Assembly: GCF_964355755.1 (NCBI RefSeq)
Contig: NC_092677.1
Location: 24,646,101 to 24,710,100, forward strand
Direction of reading: 5' to 3'
DNA: 64,000 bases
DNA from: Antedon mediterranea
Taxonomy: Eukaryota; Echinodermata; Crinoidea; Comatulida; Antedonidae
The notes beneath the pieces were generated by a model, which saw only the letters and a program-made list of their open reading frames with translations, was not told the origin of the DNA and did not search any database. A program made the position numbers and the translations under genes. Of the stretch, positions 57,462-64,000 are shown one piece after another (positions within the stretch are counted from its first letter, which is position 1; every line of letters begins with the position of its first letter).

Positions 57462-57780
57462 TCTGTAATTAGTTGTGCTACCCAATATTTATAATAGGTA
57501 GCACACACATACGTGCATGTCATCCTACCAAAATACTATCCTATTTTATAATGTGTAACATATTTATATCGGTAATTAGTTGTGCTACCCAATATTTATA
57601 ATAGGTAGCACACACTTATGTGCATGTCATCCTACCAAAATACTATCCTTTTTGTTATTGTGTAAACTATTTATATCCGTGATGTGTTGTGCTACCAACA
57701 TCTATAATGGGTAGCACACACTCATGTGAAATATTATCAATGTGTAACATATTTATATCGGTAGGCCCTACTTAGTTGTG
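57462..57780. repeat. Three ~105-bp tandem units, each with a GTGCTACC hairpin
   Basis: Each unit contains GTGCTACCCA...TATAAT(A/G)GGTAGCAC, a self-complementary arm pair, followed in the first two units by GTGCATGTCATCCTACCAAA. Starts are near 57468, 57578 and 57685. Confidence 0.8.
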
Positions 57781-58046
57781 CCCACTATTTTAGCGCCGTG
57801 CCTTTAGGAGGACGGAGGAGACTGTACCACTGTTATACTAATGACTACGGATGAAAACATGGGTATTTGGAAACTTGGTGACCCGCCTATATATACAAGA
57901 TGATGTTGTTATCTAATTAGCAAAATGTACGATCAACCTGAATGCCTAAGTCATTATAAACACATTTGGGTAATTGGTTTATGCCCTAGGCTAAAAAGTT
58001 CAACAGTCACGCTAAGCCAGGCTCCGGCCGCGGTGGCATATTAGTG

Positions 58047-58990
58047 GAGTCGGTTAGGGATATTTTGGTTCAGTTTTTTCAAAAGCGCCGAATTTGGTAT
58101 ACAAGTTGCCCACCCTATACAAATTCAATTTTTGATGGGCGCCAACCCCTTGGATCACCTAATTTGCATAATTTAAAGCGGATATTTTCGCGAGTTGATT
58201 TTTAGCTTAAAATGTTCAGAACATAAACATTCCTTTTTACTCTAATAAAGTATTTTGGTAAAATTATCGGAAGTACCATTTTTAACTTTTGACCTGTTTT
58301 TCAGGCAAATTATCATATCTTATTATTTGGTTGGCGTGGAAACTTTATTTTGGTGTCAGATTGTTCAAAATATATACCGTATGTTACTATTCTGTTTAAT
58401 AGAAGATTTTTCCAAATAGAAAATAGTAAATAGAAATGTTTATGTTCTGAATATTTTGACACCTAAATCAACTCTCTATGTAGTAATTCTAAGTAGTTAA
58501 TGGATATCAAAAGATATTAAACTTAATGCAGTTGGCAATTGCACCTTAAAGGTTAAAGGCGTATTTCCGGATATTTTTGGATGAAATTTTTCATTAAACT
58601 GAATAGTAACAAATATATTCTGAACAAATTGACACCAAAATAAACTGTCTATGACAACTGTTTACTGAGATACCGTATGCTTTCAAATATGGGTCAAAGG
58701 TTAAAAATGGTACTTCCGGTCATTTTTTTCAAAAATACTTCATTATACTAAAAAGGAATGTTTATGTTCTGAACATTTTGACACATAAATTAACTCTTTA
58801 TGACAAACAGTTTTTCAGAGATATAGAGTGTTTAAGCGAAAATATCCGCCAGTTTAAATTATGCAAATTAGGTGATCCAGGGGGTCATTTTGCTTGGCGC
58901 CCTTAAAAGATTGAATTCGTAGATGGTGGGCAAATTATACCATATACCAAAATTGGTGCTTTCGGAAGAAACTGAACCAAAGACCCTTAT
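58047..58990. mobile_element. Foldback element with long inverted repeats
   Basis: The left side (TTAGGGATATTTTGGTTCAG, GCCGAATTTGGTATACAAGT, TTGCCCACC, GGATCACCTAATTTGCATAA) is mirrored on the right (TTATGCAAATTAGGTGATCC, GGTGGGCAAATTATACCATA, CTGAACCAAAGACCCTTA). The pairing extends almost to the centre with divergence. It ends about 8 bp from the stop codon of SRCR gene 2. Confidence 0.8.
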
Positions 58991-58997
58991 TTCAGCC

Positions 58998-61900
58998 CTA
59001 ACAACCGCCTCCACCACCGCCTCCACCACAATCTCCCCCACCACCACCTCCATAACCACCTCCATAACCACCTCCACCAGGCGTGAACCTTCTTCCTGCT
59101 GGTGAAGTAATTCTCTTATCGCTTATACAGGCGAAAAAGATCAAGAGAAAAGCAAAGATAAAAATACCAATAAAAATACTAATAATAGTAACTTCAGTAA
59201 TTCCACTACCATAACTAATACTAGTAGGCCTATCACTAGTAGTAGATATACTAGTATCCAAGTAATCTTCATCAGAAAAATCGTCATCATCATTCAATTC
59301 TAGGAATAAAGGGGATAAAATATATTGTGAATACAGTATGAATACATATTAAATGGCTGTCAATCAATGCATGTTGGTATTAAAGGATTTCAATAACTTC
59401 AATACATCCGTTACATCCTGGAGAAATAATGGTTACACACATTACATCCGGGTGAAATTTTCCATTTGGCTTTTTTTTAATTATTATATGACACAACAAT
59501 GGGTGATTTTGTTTTGTTAAAAGATGTACTGTTACAGATTAACTAACTTTATTGCACATGGTAGTCTAAATGTCTATTATATATCTATGGACCTATAATA
59601 TATCTTAGTGATTTGGATTTTCTGATGCCCACCGTAATTTACCATTTTCGGACAGCGTTTCCATAGGCGTCTTATAAACTCATGAATACAACAAGAACTT
59701 ACCTTCATAACACCTTAATTTTACAGGACGGAAACAGAACGGATCGTTATACAACTTCTGCTTACAGTACTTCAGACTATCTTCAGATCCATTACATGTA
59801 AAGTCAAACCTGTAGTTTAAAGAACTGTCTGACCAGTATTTGTTTTGCAATTGATAGCCATTTGAGTATCCAAGCTGCCTACAAGCTACTTGTGAGTTGT
59901 CAGATGTCCAATCATTTTCGCAAATTTGACTCCATTCCTCTTCATACTTTATTTCTAACCAACCAATATTCGAGAAATATTTCGAGGAATCCCCAAAAAG
60001 ACGTATTGTATAATTTTCAAACTGTTGTTCATCTAGACCAATAAAATGCAATAACCATACATTAAAAGAAAAACATTGAAATAACAGTTTACAAACATTA
60101 TGCTTCAACACATTTCTTTAAAATTCCCTCTTTCACCTTTTTTTTACTCCATAATGTTGTTCCCACTAGGACGCAAAACCATGGAGGAAAATGTTTTTCC
60201 CTTCATGGAAAAAACGTAAAGTAATTTGACAAACCACACGCGATTAGCTAGAATAGAATGCCTACAAGAGTGGTACTAATACAACAGTACATTGATTTTT
60301 TTTGTGTTAAGAAAGAAACATTACAATTATAATAATAATTGTTATTAGTATAATTCAGTATCAATAAGATATTGTATCTACTATTTTTTTTTGTAAATGA
60401 TGAAAATAAAAAAATAATATTTACTGCAAATGGATAGAAAATAATGAGTTTTCGTACATAGTTTATACAGTTCCATAAAATACTGTTAATTCTTCCCCAC
60501 CCCACCCCTCCAACACCCCACCCCTCCAACAAACACCCAACACTTCTGAGTCATCACTACTTACGATAGATTGTTTTGTGTTATTATGTGTTGGATTGTA
60601 TACATTCAAAGAAAGAAATAGAAATAATGCCTTTTGTTAAACCATGTGTTGTTATTAGTTGGGATGATTAATCTACAAGAAGGAATTATCTAAATGTTGA
60701 CCCCTTAAAAAATAAATCATTATAGTAAAAGTTATGTTGCATAGTTTCCATGTATGCACTTACATATTATAGCTAAAAAAACAAATACTCTGTCCTTTCC
60801 CGTTTTGTTCATTTACTAAAATCTACATTTTTTAGATAATGCTTTTTCATAAATCAGGGCAGAAATCTACGGGAGAAATTGTAAAGGTCCTGTTTACTAC
60901 TGGTGACGTATTTCTCTTCTTGTCGGGATGGCTTATACAGGCGTAAATGAGCGTTCCATAGGCGTCTTATAAACTAATGAATACAACAAGAACTTACATT
61001 CATAACACTTTAATTTTACAGGACGGAAACAGAACGAATCGATATACAACTTCTGCTTGCAGTACTTCAGACTATCTTCAGATCCATTGCATGTAAAGTC
61101 AACCTTGTAGTTTAAAGAACTGTCTGACTCGTAGTCGCCGTACAATTGATAGCCTCTTGAGTATCCAAGCTGCCTACAAGCTACTTGTGCATTTTCAACT
61201 GCCCAATCCCTTATGCAAATTTGACTCCACTCCCCTTCATACTTTATTTCTAAGCGACCAATATTTGAAGAATTTTCCGAGGAATCTCCAATAAGACGTA
61301 TTGTATAATTTTTAAATTGCTGTTCATCTAGACAAATAAAATTCAATAACCATACATTAAAAGAAAAATAAATAGAAATAACAGTTTACAAACATACGCT
61401 TCAAAACTTTTCTTTAAAATTCCGTCTTTCACCTTTTTTTACTCAATACCCTCTATAAATGTTGTTCACACTAGGACGCAAAACCGTAGAGGAAAATGGT
61501 TTTCCCCTTCATAGAAAAAACGCAAGTAATTTGACAAACCACAAGCCACTAGCCAGAATATATTTTTTTGTGGTAAGAAAGAAATATTAAAATAATAATA
61601 ATAATAATTGTTATTAGTATAATAAAGTATCAATAAGATATTGTATCTAATATTTTTTTGTAAATGTTGATAATAATAAAAAAAGATATTTACTGCAAAT
61701 GGATAGAAAATGATGAGTTTTCGTACATAGTTAACACAGTTCTATTAAATACTGCTAAATCTTCCCCACCGCACCCTCCAACACCCCTCACCCAACACTT
61801 CTGAGTCAAATAATATTCCCAATTCCTATCACTACTTACAATACATTGTTTTGTGTTATTATAATGTGTTGGACTGTACATTCAAAGAAAGAAATAGAGA

Positions 61901-62980
61901 TAATGCCTTTTGTTAAATCATTTGTTATTATTAGTTGGGATGATTAATCTACAAAAAGGAATTATCTAACTGTTGACCTCTTAAAAATAAATTATTAAAA
62001 TAAAATTTAGGTTGCATAATTTCCAGGTATGTACGTATACATATTATAGCTAAAAACAAATACTCTGTCCTTAAGTTTTTTAGGATAAACTCAAACCCGT
62101 TTTGCTCATTTACTAAAATCTACATTTTTTTAGATAATGCATTTTCATAAATCTGGGCAGAAATCTACGGGAGTAATTGTAAAGGTCCTATTTGCTGCAG
62201 CTGGTAAGTATTTCTTTTCTGGCTTATAAGGCGTAAATGAGCGTTCCATAGGCGTCTTATAAACTAATGAATAGAACAAGAACTTACCTTCATAACACCT
62301 TAATTTTACAAGACGGAAACAGAACGGATCGATATACAACTTCTGCTTACAGTACTTCAGACTATCTTCAGATCCATTACATGTAAAGTCAACTATGTAG
62401 TGTAAAGAACTGTCTGACTCGTAGTCGCTGTACAATTGATAGCCATTTGAGTATCCAAGCTGCCTACAAGCTACTTGTGAGTTTTCACCTGTCCAATCAG
62501 TTATGCAAATTTGACTCCATTCCCCTTGTCCTTCATATGTTATTTCTAACCGACCGATATTCGATGAATTTCCCGGGGAATCTCCAATAAGACGTAATGA
62601 ATAATTTAATAATTGCTCTTCATCTAGACCAATAAAATTCAATACATTAACAGTTTAGGCTACAAACATACGCTTCAACACATTTGTTTTTAATTCCCTC
62701 TTTCACCGTGCCCTCTAAGGTTAGCTCCACTAGGAAGCAAAACCATGGAGGAAAATGTTTTTCTCCTTCATTGAAAGTAACAACCCACAAGCGAGTATTC
62801 AGAATAGCTATATGCCTATTATTATAAGAGTATTAAATGTATATGATTGAGTTTTGTTCCTCGAAATTGATTGGGCAAAATCATATCATCACTGAATTTA
62901 TTTCTATAGGCCGTACATTATTTACCTGAGGTAACCAAAATGATACACGACAAGGCGATTGTCCCTCTAAACAGAAGCAT
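58998..62980 (-). CDS. SRCR gene 2: signal peptide, three SRCR domains, TM helix, Gly-rich tail
   Basis: Minus-strand exons: 62980-62926 (signal MLLFRGTIALSCIILVTS), 62623-62288, 61327-60998 and 60032-59703 (SRCR 1-3), 59299-58998 (TM/tail). All are phase 1, total 1353 nt, 450 residues. Each SRCR has the six-cysteine group A pattern, with motifs such as EWSQICITDW, VACRQLGYSNGYQLY and FTCNGSEDSLKYCKQKLY. The exons lie 1.29 kb apart and their introns are also duplicated, so they arose by tandem duplication of exon plus intron. The TM helix is about 386-408 after an acidic NDDDDFSDEDYLD. The tail lacks the PPxY motifs of gene 1 and ends in a Gly/Tyr run. Alternatively these could be decaying single-SRCR copies, since fragments of tail sequence sit at about 60898-60955 and 62195-62245. 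Confidence 0.75.
60033..60997 (-). other. SRCR gene 2 intron with tail-exon remnant
   Basis: No intact exon. The minus strand of about 60955-60898 resembles the CIC..KR.TSPV part of the tail exon, then breaks down. The rest matches the next intron (61328-62287), including TATTTACTGCAAATGGATAG and CCCACCCCTCCAACACC. Confidence 0.6.
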
Positions 62981-63242
62981 CTTTCACAAATATGTCTGAA
63001 ACAAAATTAAATCGAACAAATGTAGTCTATTATAATTCAAGTATGTTAATATCTATCTATCCATGGAAGATCTATCTTTATCTATCAATCTATCTCTTTA
63101 CTAAAAGGTACTTCTATACTGTTACTTTAGTACATTCTTTCCAAAGTCCCAAATTTGTGTAGCAAAACAGAACAGTTGATCAAATTGACACTGTCAGATT
63201 CAACCTTTCCTCGTTTAATATGAAAACGATCAACTTACTTAC

Positions 63243-63300
63243 CGATGTTGTCTATAATGATCCTATCTAAGTTGTGATACGGGTTCTTATTAGACCAGAT
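63243..63300 (-). promoter_or_regulatory. Probable 5'-UTR exon of SRCR gene 2
   Basis: Exon end GACAACATCG with donor GTAAGT on the minus strand, conserved with 53479. The flanks from about 62830 to 63880 align with 53040-54050. Confidence 0.5.
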
Positions 63301-63774
63301 TTATAGTTGTATGTTGTGTAAATCATGCACGTCATCACTTTTACCTTGTACTTGCATCCTGTTGATTATTTTCCATTGTGTCCTTTTATTATATTATTTA
63401 CCATCAAACCTGTCATGACGCATTTGGGAATTAAATAAATTCTTGATGGAAATATAAACCCGTACATAACCATTTATTGTATTCTCTATTTCATAAACCT
63501 CTGAAATTTAAAATCCGGTATTACATTTCAAAACAGAATTTAAGTATCAAACACTTGAAAAGTTAAGAATCACTCCGTCATACTTTCCACCAACATTTAA
63601 TAATCTTCAAATTTCCTTTCCTAATCTAAATATTCATTTTTGGCAAATTGCCAAAAATAACCATGAGCGAATTCATTCACAGTGGCAATCATGTTCACAG
63701 GACAAACATATACACAAGATACTCTGCATAAACAAAATATTGACCAGGTCTTTAAGAGTAGAGTTTAGTCACAG

Positions 63775-63870
63775 TCATGAGAACAAATCCGGACATCTGA
63801 AGGGAATTGAACCAAAGATCCTGGAATTGGTAGCCGAGCATATTAACCACAAAGCTACAACTACACTCCA
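63775..63870 (-). repeat. tRNA-derived SINE-like repeat (copy 2)
   Basis: Counterpart of 53955-54050: GGTTCAATTCCCTTC and AGCTTTGTGGTTAATATGCT on the minus strand. Confidence 0.55.
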
Positions 63871-64000
63871 AATATGTTTTTTTAAACTTTATTTTTTCCA
63901 GATTTTAGGTAAGATGTTACGTAAATAAATTTGGATAACGCAAAGTCTGTCTATTTGAAAAGGTGCCAATTCCATTTCTGAAAATACCATCTTTTTTTTT

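Noticed and set aside
58923-59105. Plus-strand Thr/Ser-rich 60-aa ORF
   Set aside because: Antisense shadow of the Gly-rich tail microsatellite of SRCR gene 2.

Overview
This is a window of an animal nuclear genome. It is AT-rich and intron-rich, dense in transposons, and has GT-AG introns and AATAAA polyadenylation signals. The protein families (death-fold/NACHT NLR-like receptors, a BPI/LBP-type lipid-binding protein, SRCR-domain membrane receptors) together with many AGGCCTA-type short repeats suggest a marine invertebrate deuterostome, most likely an echinoderm. The species assignment is inference.

Layout. (1) 1-4300: transposon debris, then a duplicated promoter/5'-UTR block. (2) 4306-17532 (+): NLR gene A. 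Six exons, interrupted by LINEs and MITE-like elements, join in perfect reading phase into a 1082-residue product with the order death-effector-like domain, transmembrane helix, fibronectin type III domain, NACHT ATPase, short LRR-like tail. (3) 17.5-28.35 kb: a repeat desert. It holds a LINE, a 31-bp EcoRI satellite, and three long-TIR transposons with 9-bp target duplications that disrupt one unit of a ~200-bp tandem repeat; one of them carries a further element with 4-bp target duplications. (4) 28782-33360 (+): NLR paralogue B. It has no FN3 exons, has more LRR-like repeats and carries several frame disruptions. (5) 36.9-38.1 kb: a second copy of the block that lies upstream of gene A, leading into a tiny lysine-rich exon; perhaps the head of a third gene. 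(6) 38.8-39.8 kb: a Harbinger-like element with a Myb/SANT-like remnant. (7) 40471-47531 (+): a complete 16-exon BPI/LBP-family gene of 490 residues. (8) 50846-53186 (-): an SRCR receptor with signal peptide, one SRCR domain, one TM helix and a tail with two PPxY motifs. (9) 54.5-58.99 kb: a LINE, a repeat-family copy, an orphan SRCR-gene tail exon and a foldback element. (10) 58998-62980 (-): a paralogous SRCR gene with three tandem SRCR exons (1.29-kb units) and a glycine-rich tail.

Taken together the genes look like an innate-immunity neighbourhood: intracellular or membrane-tethered NLR-like sensors, a secreted LPS/lipid-binding protein and cell-surface scavenger receptors. The sequence shows adjacency only; a shared pathway is inference. 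The most unusual object is gene A, a membrane-anchored DED/FN3/NACHT receptor supported by exon phase across 13 kb.
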